A DNA stretch of 64,000 nt from contig CAVBFD010000005.1 of assembly GCA_963594655.1 (NCBI GenBank), positions 1 through 64,000 on the forward strand, in the 5' to 3' direction. The DNA comes from Colivivens sp963594655. Its GTDB lineage: Bacteria > Bacteroidota > Bacteroidia > Bacteroidales > Bacteroidaceae. The notes beneath the pieces were generated by a model. The model was not told where the DNA came from. It did no database searches and saw only the letters and a program-made list of their open reading frames with translations. This document shows, piece after piece, positions 44,946 to 53,393 of the stretch; the first letter of the stretch is position 1; every line of letters starts with the position of its first letter. Position numbers and translations under genes: made by a program.

Positions 44946-45728
44946 TTACCCTTCACTCTTGGTTATTGGACCGGTCATGTTCACCTTCAGCGCCTCCACC
45001 ATCCTTGCGTAAAGTCTGTTCAGTTCCTCCAGTTGGGCGGCGAGTCGGGTGGTCTGCTCGTTCACATTGTCTATCGTGGCGCTCTGTGTCCCGACACTGC
45101 GCAGCTGCATCTCATAGAAACGGTTGATGCCTGTAAGCGTGCGGTTCATGTTCTCCATCTCCTCCGAGTCGCGCGTGAGTCGTGCCGACTGCTCTGCCAC
45201 CATCTTGAGAGTTTCTGTAAGTTCGTTCAGTTGGTCCACATATTTCTGCGTAGCCTCCTGCATCTCAGGACTCATGCCGTTGAACTGAGCCGACGACATG
45301 ACGGGAGAGGCGGCTATCGCTCCTGCCAGTTGCGCCGGGTCGATGGTCTCACCTGTTGATATAGAATCAGTTGATTCGCAACCGACAGGCACTGCCCCTG
45401 TTGACACCGTTCCGTTGATGATGACCGTACCGTTGACCGCGTTGGTTGCGCCCTCTGTCTCACCTGTCTTCTCCTTGTCCTCCGCCTTTTCCCTCTTGTC
45501 CTCGTCGTACGGCCGTTCAAAGCCCGCGAGGAAGAAGACGATGACCTCCGTTCCCATACCGAGGAACAGCATCAGGTCAGCTCCTGCTATATGTGTCAAC
45601 TTGAACAGTGCGCCCAGGATGACGATTGACGCTCCCCAACTGTACGCGTAATTCAGGAACATCTGTCCCGGTCTGCTGTCCATCCAGATCTGCATTCTGG
45701 ATACTATATTCTTTTTCTTCTTAGCCAT
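44946..45728 (-). CDS. gldL: T9SS/gliding motor protein GldL (PorL)
   Basis: 260 aa. Two transmembrane helices near the N-terminus (FLNYAYSWGASIVILGALF and ADLMLFLGMGTEVIVFFLAG) with the conserved acidic residue Glu in the second. The cytoplasmic tail is long and helical. A linker of about 60 residues (100-160) is Thr/Val-rich and unusual in composition. Confidence 0.94.
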   Translation of the reverse strand: MAKKKKNIVSRMQIWMDSRPGQMFLNYAYSWGASIVILGALFKLTHIAGADLMLFLGMGTEVIVFFLAGFERPYDEDKREKAEDKEKTGETEGATNAVNGTVIINGTVSTGAVPVGCESTDSISTGETIDPAQLAGAIAASPVMSSAQFNGMSPEMQEATQKYVDQLNELTETLKMVAEQSARLTRDSEEMENMNRTLTGINRFYEMQLRSVGTQSATIDNVNEQTTRLAAQLEELNRLYARMVEALKVNMTGPITKSEG

Positions 45729-45776
45729 TCTTCAGTAACGTTTATGTATGGTTGTTGTGTATTGTGTCCTCGTTGT

Positions 45777-47207
45777 CTATCTCTTCTGTTTGGTGGCGGT
45801 GCCTACCTGGGTTCTCACGCACCTGAAGCCGATGAACGACCGTCCGACGTTCTGGTATTCGGATGTGCGCCACGCTGACTTGATGAAACTCTCAGGGTCT
45901 TTCCACGAACCTCCGCGTACCGACTTCCGCTTCAGTGCGTAAGGGTCTTCTATGGCGGCGTTGTAGGTGAGTGTCGGGTTCATGTCGCTCATCGACAGGA
46001 TTCCGGCCTCCGTATAGACGGTGGAGGTCCATTCCGCCGCGTTTCCCGCCATGTCGTACAGCCCGTTGGAGTTGGCTGAGTATATTCCCACCTTAGAGGT
46101 TATCAGGTTGCCGTCCTTGGTGTAGTTGCCCCTGTCGGGTTTGAAGTTGGCATAGTAGCAGCCCTTGTCGCTCTTGACATCCTCGTTCTCCCATGGCAGT
46201 TCGTTGCCGTCCTTGCCACGCGCGGCGTACTCCCACTCAGCCTCGGTCGGGAGCCTGTACCGCTGTATGAACTTGGCGTTGGCGCCGAGTCCACGGAGGA
46301 GGTAGTCAGTCCTCCAGTTGCAGTAGGCGTTCGCCTGTTCCCAGGACACGCCCACCACAGGGTAGTCGTTGTAGTTGGGGTGACTGAAATAGAGCCGCAT
46401 GTATATCTCGTTCTCCGCATTCTGGAAATCGTTTATCCAACAGGTGGTGTCGGGGTAGACGTTCACTATATAGGTGTTCACGAAGTCCCACATGCTGGAG
46501 AGGGGACGTGTGATGGACTCGCGGTGAATCCGTCCCTCATCGTCGATGTAGGCGGTGTCCTTGGAAATCATCACCACCTCGTCGGGGTCGGTCTTGATGT
46601 CTGTGTTGAGGTTCCTCTCCTCCGGGTTCAGACGGTACTTCCGTTTAGCCGCCATGGCATAGTCGAACGTCTCGTAGCGGTAGTTCATCTGGCTTGCGTC
46701 CAACATCTTGGAACCGTCGAAGGGATGGTGCGTGTAGACACTGTTGAGAATCTCCGTCTCCTGCTCGTCGGGATTCCTCCATGGCAACGGCTTGGCCCAG
46801 TTGAGGTGCGGAGTCACAGGGTCTCCGTTCTTGTCTTCCTCAATCCTGTATTCGTCGTACCCGGCGTCGGCGAGCCGCTCACGTATGATGGAGTCGCGCA
46901 CCCACTGCACGAACTGTCTGTATTTTGAATTGGTCACCTCTGTCTCGTCCATCCAGAACGCGTCCACGGAAATCTCCCTTTCCGGCATCTTCTTTCCCCA
47001 CAGGCTGTCCACCTTGTCCGTACCCATCTTCAGCGAACCGCGTCTGATGAGTACCATCCCGTACGGAGCGGGTTCCTGGACAGAGGTCCCTCCCACACCG
47101 GTCACTTCCCCTCCCAGAGCGTCGGCGTTGCCGCCACGGCTGCTCATGCATGATATGACGACGGCCGACAGGACCAGAATGCCTATTGCGATAAATCCTT
47201 TTCTCAT
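45777..47207 (-). CDS. gldK: T9SS/gliding lipoprotein GldK (PorK)
   Basis: 476 aa. Lipoprotein signal with lipobox VISC; the mature part is a formylglycine-generating-enzyme (SUMF1)-like fold: RRGSLKMGTDKVD, MDETEVTNSKYRQF, RLPTEAEWEYAARG, GGSWKDPESF. In this protein the fold is structural, and PorK rings with PorN on the outer membrane. It is 51 nt downstream of porP. Confidence 0.95.
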   Translation of the reverse strand: MRKGFIAIGILVLSAVVISCMSSRGGNADALGGEVTGVGGTSVQEPAPYGMVLIRRGSLKMGTDKVDSLWGKKMPEREISVDAFWMDETEVTNSKYRQFVQWVRDSIIRERLADAGYDEYRIEEDKNGDPVTPHLNWAKPLPWRNPDEQETEILNSVYTHHPFDGSKMLDASQMNYRYETFDYAMAAKRKYRLNPEERNLNTDIKTDPDEVVMISKDTAYIDDEGRIHRESITRPLSSMWDFVNTYIVNVYPDTTCWINDFQNAENEIYMRLYFSHPNYNDYPVVGVSWEQANAYCNWRTDYLLRGLGANAKFIQRYRLPTEAEWEYAARGKDGNELPWENEDVKSDKGCYYANFKPDRGNYTKDGNLITSKVGIYSANSNGLYDMAGNAAEWTSTVYTEAGILSMSDMNPTLTYNAAIEDPYALKRKSVRGGSWKDPESFIKSAWRTSEYQNVGRSFIGFRCVRTQVGTATKQKR

Positions 47208-47258
47208 ATATTCTCTTACTCTCGATTTTATGTCTTAGTGTCCTTCTTTTTATATACC

Positions 47259-48200
47259 CTACAGGAACCTGACACTCTTGTGCAGGTTCTTGCCTTTCTT
47301 GAACAGGTCGAGGCTTGTCTTGTACCTCAGCACTATCTCGTGCGCGCCGTTCTGCAGACCCACACCCTGGGTGTACATCTGGTATGAATAGCCCAACTGT
47401 ATTCCATGGAAGTAACCACCAATCATCACTGTGGCGGAGATGTCAGGACTGTAACCGATACCTGCGTAGAACTGCCTTGATTCAAACTCGTACGTGCATT
47501 TGCACTGGATGTCCTCTCTCCACGACTGGAAATCAGACTGAACCATTACGGCTGGCTGTAGAGATAATAACGTGTTTTTTATCTTAATATTGCCTCCTGC
47601 CATGAAATAAAGCACCCGTGAGATGTCCAGTTGGTATTTTTCGCCAATGTTGACCGTGGGCGACATCAGGTGCTGCGCCGACAGTCCCGCCCACAGTTTG
47701 GGACTGTAGTAATACACCCCGGCTCCCAGGTCGAGTGTCTTCCCTTCGGTGGACGAGGTGGGGAAGGCCGGGTCGCTCGCGTCCTCCAGTATCATGTCCC
47801 CTGGGTCGATGGTCTCGCTCATCATCGCCCCCTGCACACCTATCGCCAGTCGCCCTTTCTCACCTATCTTCATGTTGAAGGCGTATTGCAGTGAAATCTG
47901 TGTGGTCTTGAAGATTCCCAGTTCGTCGCTCAACAGACTGACGCCGGCACCGTGTCGGGGACTGAGGATGTAGATGGGCATACTGGCCCCGGCATACATG
48001 GTGCGTGGGGCGTTGTCATATCCTGCCATCTGTAGCGAATAGGCTATCGCCACGTCCAGCAGTCCCTCTGTTCCCGCTACGGCAGGGTTGTAGAACGACT
48101 TCAGTGTGGTGAAGTCTGAGTACTGCACGTCCCACTGCGCCCGGACTGGCTGGGCGGCGAGTCCAAGTAGGGTGAGGAGTATGGGGATTAGTCTTTTCAT
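47259..48200 (-). CDS. porP: PorP/SprF-family outer-membrane protein
   Basis: 313 aa from ATG 48200; a TTG one codon earlier also reads through. Signal peptide (ends PVRAQW). The PorP/SprF pattern is clear: FYNPAVAGTEG near residue 37 and beta strands with alternating aromatic residues, ending in KTSLDLFKKGKNLHKSVRF. It works with the T9SS at the outer membrane. Begins 3 nt after the HD-gene stop. Confidence 0.92.
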   Translation of the reverse strand: MKRLIPILLTLLGLAAQPVRAQWDVQYSDFTTLKSFYNPAVAGTEGLLDVAIAYSLQMAGYDNAPRTMYAGASMPIYILSPRHGAGVSLLSDELGIFKTTQISLQYAFNMKIGEKGRLAIGVQGAMMSETIDPGDMILEDASDPAFPTSSTEGKTLDLGAGVYYYSPKLWAGLSAQHLMSPTVNIGEKYQLDISRVLYFMAGGNIKIKNTLLSLQPAVMVQSDFQSWREDIQCKCTYEFESRQFYAGIGYSPDISATVMIGGYFHGIQLGYSYQMYTQGVGLQNGAHEIVLRYKTSLDLFKKGKNLHKSVRFL

Positions 48201-48203
48201 CAA

Positions 48204-50306
48204 CTAATGTAACTGATTGTTCTCCTTTTTATTGTCCGCCCCGGCGTTTTTGTTCAGTTCGGGGTACGAGATACGTGTGTGGTAGATGGTCTTCAGCCTT
48301 TCCTTGAATATCTCCTTGGAGTCGGTGATGTCCTTGAAGGTTATAGGACATTCCTTGAGGAAACCGTCCCTCACCTGACCGTCCACGATGGTGTCCACCA
48401 TATTGCTGATGGCTTCCTCCGTATATTCCTTCAGACTGCGCGACGCGGCCTCTACTGCGTCCGCCATCATGAGAATCGCCTGTTCCTTCGTCTGCGGATT
48501 GGGCCCTGGGTACTGGAACTTGCTCTCGTCCACCTCCTCGTCGGGATGATCGTTCTTATATGTAATAAGGAAGTACTTGGTCTTGCCCAGTCCGTGGTGC
48601 GTGCGTATGAACCCCCTTATCTGTTCCGGCAGGTTGTTCTTCTCGGCGAGAGCCAGTCCGTAGGTCACGTGTGATATGATGACCTCCGCACTTTTCATCG
48701 GACTGAGGCGCTTGTGCGGATTGCCGCCAGCCTGGTTTTCCGTGAAGAAGACAGGACGCTCCAGTTTCCCTATGTCATGGTACAGCGCGCCTGTCCTTAC
48801 GAGTTGTGGGTTGGCACCTATCTTCTTCGCCACCTCCGACGCGAGGTTCGCCACCTGCATCGAGTGCTGGAACGTGCCGGGGGCGTCTTCCGACATCTTC
48901 TGGAGCAGTGGGTTGTTGATGTTCGACAGTTCTATGAGTGTCACGTCGCTTATGAACCCGAACACTTTCTCCATGACCCAGAACAGGGGGTAGATGAAGA
49001 GCAGGAGCAGTCCGTTGATGCAGAAGTAGATGAATATCCGTCGGTCGAGGTCGCTGATGACCGCGCCCGCAGCAAACTCATAGGCGGTGTACACGGCGCA
49101 GTAGGTGAGTGTCGTTATGATTGCCGTATGGATTATCTGTGACCGCTGGTTCAGTTCGCGCAGGTTCAGTATGACCATGAAGCCGGTTATTATCTGGAAG
49201 ATGATGAACTCATACTGGTTGGTCAGCGCGAGCGACATGACAAGAACCATACAGACGTGGAAGGTGAGCGCCGTGCGCGAGTCCATGAACACCCGTATGA
49301 TAATCGGCACCATGCAGCAGGGGATGATGAACACGTGGAGGATATGTCTGGTGACCATCCACGAGGCAATCACACTGAACAGGGTGATGAGCGAGAACAA
49401 CAGGATGGCGCACTGCTTCTTCTCCAGATAGTCGGGACGGAAGACCGACAGGTACGCTATCATCAGTGATATGATGAACGCCACGATTGCCACTTGTCCC
49501 CATATCAGCATCGCTGATGTGCTGGTGTCGTTCTGCTGCTTCTTCAGTACCGCCTCGTACGACTTCAGCTTCTGGTAAATCTCCGTGGTAACCAACTCCC
49601 CTCTGTCCACGATTTTTTCGTTCACCATGACGAAGCCGGTGTTCGATGTCACCGCATCGTACTCGCTTTGCAGTTCCTCTTCCGATTTCCTCCGTTCGTA
49701 CTGCAGGTTCTCTGTGAGTATGGTGTTGAGGTCCAGTCGGCTTATGTCGGATGCAGGGAAAATATTCTCGTCGTGGTGTACGATGAAACGGTAAGCGTCG
49801 TGCAGGGTTACAATCTGGTCTATGGGGACTACCGACGCGTGGTTGTTCTCTATGATACGCACGTGGGTTGTCCCCACTGCCTTGAGACTGTCATAGTCGG
49901 CGCTGCCCATCACTCCGTGCTGGTATACACTGTCGAACATCTCTATGATGTGCTGTTTCAGATAGTGTCCACATTCTATCGTGTCCAACCTGCTCCTCAC
50001 CATGTTCTCCGTGTCCGTGTTGCGGTTGAAGTAAGGCATGAATGAACGGGCGATACTGTCGCGCTTCAACTCCAGGGTGGAGTCGCTCATCTGGATATTG
50101 AACTTCTGCGTTGAAATCATCGTGCCGTAGTGCCATGGCCGGTTCAACTCGTACGAATAGTTGAATCCGCTCGTGCGCGGCAGGAAGTAAACGATGACGG
50201 CGGTAGTGAATATGATGATGGCAATCTTCAGCAGCAGGATGTTCAGCGCATGGTCCTTCTGCTTCCGTGTCTTGGTTCTTGCTTTGCGTTTTAACGTGAT
50301 GTTCAT
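48204..50306 (-). CDS. 7TM-HD phosphohydrolase, PgpH-like
   Basis: 700 aa. One N-terminal transmembrane helix, an extracellular domain of about 200 residues, about seven transmembrane helices (about 260-450), then a cytoplasmic HD domain with HSMQVANLASEVAKK and ALYHDIGKLERP. Relatives (PgpH) hydrolyse cyclic di-AMP. The zinc or manganese ligands His and Asp are retained. It is directly upstream of porP and the T9SS genes, so it may be co-transcribed and could link a nucleotide signal to secretion; that is inference. Confidence 0.9.
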   Translation of the reverse strand: MNITLKRKARTKTRKQKDHALNILLLKIAIIIFTTAVIVYFLPRTSGFNYSYELNRPWHYGTMISTQKFNIQMSDSTLELKRDSIARSFMPYFNRNTDTENMVRSRLDTIECGHYLKQHIIEMFDSVYQHGVMGSADYDSLKAVGTTHVRIIENNHASVVPIDQIVTLHDAYRFIVHHDENIFPASDISRLDLNTILTENLQYERRKSEEELQSEYDAVTSNTGFVMVNEKIVDRGELVTTEIYQKLKSYEAVLKKQQNDTSTSAMLIWGQVAIVAFIISLMIAYLSVFRPDYLEKKQCAILLFSLITLFSVIASWMVTRHILHVFIIPCCMVPIIIRVFMDSRTALTFHVCMVLVMSLALTNQYEFIIFQIITGFMVILNLRELNQRSQIIHTAIITTLTYCAVYTAYEFAAGAVISDLDRRIFIYFCINGLLLLFIYPLFWVMEKVFGFISDVTLIELSNINNPLLQKMSEDAPGTFQHSMQVANLASEVAKKIGANPQLVRTGALYHDIGKLERPVFFTENQAGGNPHKRLSPMKSAEVIISHVTYGLALAEKNNLPEQIRGFIRTHHGLGKTKYFLITYKNDHPDEEVDESKFQYPGPNPQTKEQAILMMADAVEAASRSLKEYTEEAISNMVDTIVDGQVRDGFLKECPITFKDITDSKEIFKERLKTIYHTRISYPELNKNAGADNKKENNQLH

Positions 50307-50331
50307 ATCGGTCGTTTCAGTAAATCACAGG

Positions 50332-50339
50332 CAAAGGTA
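50332..50339 (-). promoter_or_regulatory. -7 box of the HD-porP-gldKLMN run
   Basis: TACCTTTG on the minus strand, 25 nt before the ATG at 50306. A CTTG 17 nt further upstream is a poor -33. The MITE-like copy C lies less than 50 nt upstream of this promoter. Confidence 0.5.
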
Positions 50340-50384
50340 TGAAAAAAGTGCCAAATCAAGATGCTATGAGTATAAAAAGTTGGG

Positions 50385-50521
50385 TCATCAGGAACATGTG
50401 CGTCCCGAAGGGGCTAGGTGCTTACTGGGCTTTCAGCCCGAGGTTTCACTCAGAGTGCCACACGTTGTGAACTGAATTGTTACGATTACGCTGTTTTACC
50501 AACTCTAAAAGTGGAAGAACC
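50385..50521 (+). mobile_element. MITE-like element, copy C (truncated)
   Basis: Shares 50418-50494 exactly (77 nt) with copy B, and keeps a right terminal repeat at 50496-50521 with two differences from the left end of copy B. The left terminal repeat and the middle GC-rich hairpin are missing: CCCGAAGGGGC runs almost directly into GTGCTTACTGGGC. A T-run follows the right end. Just beyond, 50538-50572 resembles the subterminal part of copy A in the other direction, possibly another fragment. Confidence 0.7.
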
Positions 50522-50707
50522 TTTTTTTAGGGAAAGACACTTAGTAGTTGACATTGCACTGTCTCTACCCCCTCTATTGTCGTTTATTTCTAACACCGTT
50601 TTTCCTCTAACCGTCTTACAATGTATTGTTGGTTGCGAAGTTACGAGTTTTTAATGCAGAACACAAATTATTCCTCCGAAAGGAATGTGTTTCTCAGATT
50701 TAATTTG

Positions 50708-50758
50708 TACCTTTGCCTTGTGTCAGATTAAATGAATGTACTGTCTTTGTACAGACAG
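50708..50758 (+). promoter_or_regulatory. Promoter box and leader hairpin of the small-gene operon
   Basis: TACCTTTG (50708-50715) is followed in the leader by CTGTCT-TTGTAC-AGACAG (50741-50758), a 6-bp hairpin with a palindromic loop; this could be an operator. Confidence 0.5.
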
Positions 50759-50774
50759 GTATTAATGTGTTGAA

Positions 50775-50781
50775 AAGGAGG
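50775..50781 (+). promoter_or_regulatory. Strong Shine-Dalgarno of the first small gene
   Basis: AAGGAGG lies 8 nt before the ATG at 50790. Most genes in the window lack such a site, so it supports a foreign or accessory origin. Confidence 0.6.
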
Positions 50782-50789
50782 GTAAACTT

Positions 50790-51080
50790 ATGAATACACA
50801 AGAAGCGGCAACTCAAGCTGTATTGTCAAATCAGGGTGATATGACATCATTCAAATATGCCGACTACAACATCCGTTTCCGGACTCCGGGCATACTGAAA
50901 AAGTATGTGGAGGTAAAGTCGTGGGACAATGGTTATATTGTTGTTATGGCAGACTATGAAGGCATGGGAATAACAGAAGAATACATCGACTTGGTGCCAA
51001 TACTTCAGAATCTCTATATCAATCCAAAGACATTCCTGAAAAATATCCAAACAGTAAAAATCGGAGACTATGAACAGTGA
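50790..51080 (+). CDS. Small protein, DUF2442-like
   Basis: 96 aa, unrecognised with certainty. The C-terminal half (EEYIDLVPILQNLYINPKTF) resembles the end of DUF2442 proteins, which carry a conserved acidic-aliphatic block of this kind. No signal peptide or membrane segment. It is first of three genes with overlapping ends (11 nt with the next), so they are probably a single operon and act together. DUF2442 and DUF4160 proteins are often neighbours and are suspected toxin-antitoxin-like pairs; the function is unproven. Confidence 0.5.
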   Translation: MNTQEAATQAVLSNQGDMTSFKYADYNIRFRTPGILKKYVEVKSWDNGYIVVMADYEGMGITEEYIDLVPILQNLYINPKTFLKNIQTVKIGDYEQ

Positions 51081-51309
51081 CGAGTTGTTGAAGATAAGTT
51101 CCGCCGCCGACATGATTGTTTGCGGCTATGCGTTTTCCAATGCGGACAATTCCAATATACGGGTGTTGGACCTTAAAGAACCCCATCATGCATTGCTCAT
51201 GTCGGCACAAGGTGAGGTCTTGGAAACTACCATGGACGATGTGGAGTTGAGTATTGTAGAAGGATATTGGGAGAAGAACAAAAAGTATATGGAGGAGTCG
51301 TATGCCTAA
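51070..51309 (+). CDS. Small hypothetical protein, middle gene of the operon
   Basis: 79 aa, no family recognised. Acidic, with SAADMIVCGYAFSNADN near the start and EVLETTMDDVELSIVEGYW near the end. No membrane segment. It overlaps the previous gene by 11 nt and the next by 8 nt, which indicates tight co-translation. It may be a partner protein of the flanking two. Confidence 0.5.
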   Translation: MNSDELLKISSAADMIVCGYAFSNADNSNIRVLDLKEPHHALLMSAQGEVLETTMDDVELSIVEGYWEKNKKYMEESYA

Positions 51310-51580
51310 GTATTTCGATTTCAAGATTTCGGGTTATTACCTGTACTATACGTCGCATTGTATTATCGAAGCGATGCACGTGCATGCCAGTGACAATAAA
51401 CTTACGGAGGCAGGCTCAGCGAAACTCTTTGTGAAAGGTAATGGTGATACAGAAGTGGTGGCACGTGGCATACTTACAGACAAAGACATACGCATTATAC
51501 AACAGTTCATTAAAGACAATTATAAAGAAATGTATATACGTTGGGCGAAGATGAGTCCAAACGGATTTTATAAGGGATGA
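51302..51580 (+). CDS. Small protein, DUF4160-like
   Basis: 92 aa. The shape IIEAMHVHASDNKLTEAGSA, a beta stretch, then KDIRIIQQFIKDNYKEMYIRW fits DUF4160 (short strand with HxH, later helix, aromatic ending). Ends at 51580, and the AAA/PD-(D/E)XK relic begins in an overlapping frame right there. Function unknown. Confidence 0.55.
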   Translation: MPKYFDFKISGYYLYYTSHCIIEAMHVHASDNKLTEAGSAKLFVKGNGDTEVVARGILTDKDIRIIQQFIKDNYKEMYIRWAKMSPNGFYKG

Positions 51581-52407
51581 AAAATATCCGAACTTACGCC
51601 TAACTGGTCTTGTCAGACGTGCCTATAAACAAACCGGACAAAGGGTGGTGGTCATCATCGACGAATATGACGCACCCCTGCTCGATGTGGTACACGAGAA
51701 GGACAACCTGCAGCAGTTGCGCTTCATAATGCAGAACTTCTACAGTCCAATCAAGATGCTCGACCCGTATCTGGAGTTCTTCTTCATCACAGGCATGACA
51801 AGGTTTGTCAGCATATCCGGCGAACTGAACAATCTTTGTGACATCAGTATGTTCGACCAGTACTCCGCCATTTGCGGCATCAGCAAGGACGAGCTCACCA
51901 CTGTGATGCAGCCCCACGTGGAGGGACTGGGCAAGACACTCGGCATGACATACGAGGAGTGTCTTGAAGAACTGACAAGCTACTATGACGGCTATCATTT
52001 CAGCGGGAAGTCAGAAGACGTGTTCAATCCGTTCAGTCTGATAAAGGCTCTGGACGAACAGAAGATAGGAGCCTATTGGTTTGAATCTGACACTCCGTCC
52101 TATCTCATCGAGGCGTTGCGGAAATACAATGTCAATGTACTGGATATGGAACAAGAGTATTGCGATGCAACTGATTTCTATCGACCTCTGGATTTGATAA
52201 CATTTGCCTTGCCGTTGCTCTACCAGGTTGGTTGCCTAACCATCAAGAACTACGATTCACAATTTAGATGTTACCATTTGGACTACCCTAACATGGAGGT
52301 AAAAATGCGCATGCAAGAGTTGGGACGCCCTCAAGCAGATTGACGACAAGGGCTACCTTATCCCCTATTCAGCCGACGGCAAACGGTTGGTAAATCAGTC
52401 CGATTGA
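51570..52407 (+). pseudogene. Remnant of an AAA-ATPase-like / PD-(D/E)XK nuclease gene
   Basis: The open frame reads IRDEKYPNLRLTGLVRRAY... then VVVIIDEYDAPLLD (Walker B-like) and continues as in the AAA-ATPase_like/DUF1703 family to about 52300. The Walker A region and N-terminal about 100 residues are missing. Near 52310 the frame shifts by one: the family's C-terminal phrase WDALKQIDDKGYLIPYSADG appears in the next frame (52321-52407), and most of the nuclease domain between is gone. It is therefore a decayed gene, N-terminally truncated, internally deleted and frameshifted. A 232-aa fragment from GTG 51645 is open but unlikely to work. Confidence 0.8.
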
Positions 52408-52507
52408 TGCCCTCGACAAGAGACGTTAATCAGTAACTTTCAGGCCTTAATCTATTAAATTATGCGAAATATTCCACCTGTTTAGCGTGTCGTAAGTCAG
52501 AATGACC

Positions 52508-52515
52508 TATATTTG
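52508..52515 (+). promoter_or_regulatory. -7 box of the toxin-antitoxin pair
   Basis: TATATTTG, 52 nt before the antitoxin ATG at 52568; no standard -33. Confidence 0.45.
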
Positions 52516-52567
52516 CAGCTGAAAGAGTGGCATATTGCCTCACTGGTAACATTAAACAGCAATCATT

Positions 52568-52888
52568 ATGGCACAGACAGCAATGACCGTCCGAATGGAC
52601 AACCTGCAAAAAGTTCAGTTCGACCGACTCTGTGAACAGTTTGGCATGAGTGCGAATACGGCAATCAACATCTTCGTTAGAGCTGTTATCCGAAGCAAGA
52701 GCATTCCCTTTGCAATTAGGGCAAAGGACGAGGACGAAGTGGCTGAAAATTCATGCGCCGCATTTGATAAGGTTAGAGCGTCTGCGGATAAAGGCGAGAC
52801 TCCTGAATTGAGCTTGGATGAAATCAATGCGGAAATACGAGAAGTCAGACGATTAAGAAAAAATCGCAATGGTGTATGCCGTTATTGA
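52568..52888 (+). CDS. RelB/DinJ-family antitoxin
   Basis: 106 aa. The N-terminal ribbon-helix-helix pattern of DinJ/RelB is clear: MTVRMDNLQKVQFDRLCEQF followed by GMSANTAINIFVRAVI. It should bind DNA and repress its own operon while neutralising the toxin through its C-terminus. The 3' end overlaps the toxin gene by 20 nt. Confidence 0.9.
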   Translation: MAQTAMTVRMDNLQKVQFDRLCEQFGMSANTAINIFVRAVIRSKSIPFAIRAKDEDEVAENSCAAFDKVRASADKGETPELSLDEINAEIREVRRLRKNRNGVCRY

Positions 52889-53276
52889 TACGAACATTTT
52901 TGTTTCAGCTCTAATCACTCACAATCCACAAGCATCAACAGTAAGAATCCTCAAAAGTCTGTTCTTGCATCGTTTTACTCCTTTATATAATGATGACATT
53001 ATAGAGGAGTACGAAGATGTTTTGAGCCGCAGGAAATTCAAACTGACACAAGAGCAGATTCGCTTAGTGATAGATTGCGTCAAGCAAAATGGTATGGATT
53101 CACCGCGTTTCCCTTATGACGGAGATTTGCCTGATAAAGATGACCGCGTGTTCTATGAAGTTGCACTCGGCAAAGAAGAATCCTTCTTGGTTACGGGTAG
53201 CCTAAAGCATTTTCCGGATACTCCAAAAGTCGTGACTGCAAGCGAGATGATGGAAATCATCGAACGACAAGGGTGA
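52869..53276 (+). CDS. PIN-domain toxin
   Basis: 135 aa of the COG1569-type PIN family. Acidic metal-binding residues: Asp7 in VIDTNIFVS, Glu48 region in EEYEDVL and the aspartates in LPDKDDRVFYEVAL. PIN toxins cut RNA. The pairing of a RelB-type antitoxin with a PIN toxin is a mixed pairing, since RelB more commonly goes with a RelE fold. Both genes look intact. Confidence 0.9.
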   Translation: MVYAVIDTNIFVSALITHNPQASTVRILKSLFLHRFTPLYNDDIIEEYEDVLSRRKFKLTQEQIRLVIDCVKQNGMDSPRFPYDGDLPDKDDRVFYEVALGKEESFLVTGSLKHFPDTPKVVTASEMMEIIERQG

Positions 53277-53335
53277 GCGCTAATAGCCGCAGGTTCGTTG
53301 TCGCCTTTTTTTTCCGCAATATAAGCCCGTTTTAC

Positions 53336-53366
53336 AAAAAAAGTTGACTCTCAAAGTCAACTTTTT
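53336..53366. terminator. Bidirectional terminator between the toxin and asd
   Basis: AAAAAGTTGACT (53338-53349) pairs with AGTCAACTTTTT (53355-53366), loop CTCAA. A/T-runs at the base serve both convergent genes. Confidence 0.9.
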
Positions 53367-53393
53367 CTTGGTGAAAGACTGGTGGTGCGCCGT

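Noticed and set aside
50418..50654. 78-codon open frame across copy C
   Set aside because: It runs through the repeated non-coding element and its end, with no coding signal.
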